Source: Alphaproteobacteria bacterium
GTDB taxonomy: Bacteria > Pseudomonadota > Alphaproteobacteria > Caulobacterales > Caulobacteraceae
Assembly (NCBI GenBank): GCA_018826515.1
Contig: JAHKAM010000076.1
Location: forward strand, 1-32,090
Length of the DNA: 32,090 bases
Direction of reading: 5' to 3'
The notes beneath the pieces were generated by a model. It saw only the letters and a program-made list of their open reading frames with translations, searched no databases and had not been told where the DNA came from. Within the stretch, counting starts at the first letter, position 1. Each line of letters begins with the position of its first letter. Positions 31,995-32,090 of this stretch are shown piece after piece. The position numbers and the translations under genes are program-made.

Positions 31995-32090
31995 GTGGTT
32001 AGTGGTTAGTGGTTAGTGGCTGGCCGCCGCCGGTGCGAAAATGCGGTCCGCGCCGCCCTTCCGCCGCCAGTGAAGCGGCAACCACTAACC
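31994..32090. repeat. Heptamer repeat array with inverted copy at window edge
   Basis: AGTGGTT is repeated three times without gaps from 31994 to 32014, followed by a partial copy to 32019; the first copy overlaps the stop codon of the preceding gene. At 32080-32090 the complement (AACCACT then AACC) begins and runs off the window. The roughly 60 bases between carry no gene that I can see. The two arms could form a large hairpin. Confidence 0.8.

Noticed and set aside
1..32090. CRISPR arrays, insertion sequences, prophage or defence islands
   Set aside because: No spaced direct repeats, transposase, integrase, nuclease or phage structural gene is readable in any frame; the only short tandem repeats are the heptamers at the right edge.

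Overview
The window is high-GC DNA with dense, short-gapped genes and looks like an alphaproteobacterium of the Caulobacterales, most likely Brevundimonas or a close relative. The pointers are an rpsA-ihfB junction, an imuA-imuB-dnaE2 operon behind an alphaproteobacterial LexA box, Caulobacter-like promoters, and many TonB-dependent receptors and secreted TonB-C-like proteins. The genus is inferred from gene content and protein style only. No interval over about 300 bases lacks a gene or gene remnant. The longest gene-free gaps are 1228-1437 (terminator and ihfB leader) and 30874-31043 (divergent regulatory region).

Left part, 1-8523 (+): the 3' part of rpsA with a strong terminator, then ihfB and mscL. 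Next is a complete SOS mutagenesis operon: LexA box, imuA, imuB, dnaE2 (the ImuA/ImuB/DnaE2 'mutasome'). It is followed by a stand-alone EAL-type cyclic-di-GMP phosphodiesterase.

Middle part, 8545-15639: on the minus strand lie a small membrane ORF, hppD (tyrosine catabolism), an M1 metallopeptidase lipoprotein and a Bcr/CflA efflux pump. Then comes an arsenic-resistance locus, with acr3 (-) divergent from arsR-arsC (+) around a shared palindromic promoter/operator. Right after arsC is a previously intact arsH reduced to about 60 codons, ending 18 bases from the CCA end of a tRNA-Leu(CAA) gene.

Right-middle, 15716-24644 (mostly -): two paralogous secreted proteins with TonB-C-like ends, fahA (the last step of tyrosine catabolism), a glycine-rich membrane-anchored protein, and a tightly overlapped operon (isoaspartyl peptidase, cupin, isoprenylcysteine-methyltransferase-like protein, small unknown protein). 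A leaderless coiled-coil mini-gene is divergent from that operon. A class-III metal/metallophore-type ABC importer (binding lipoprotein, permease, ATPase) follows.

Right end, 24804-32090: a POT-family peptide/proton symporter with an unusual periplasmic insertion and a textbook terminator, then two tandem paralogous TonB-dependent receptors (-) that share an upstream sequence element. Divergent from them is a secreted TraB/GumN-like protein that has lost both metal-binding GxxH motifs. The window ends inside a heptanucleotide repeat array (AGTGGTT) that reappears in inverted orientation at the very edge.
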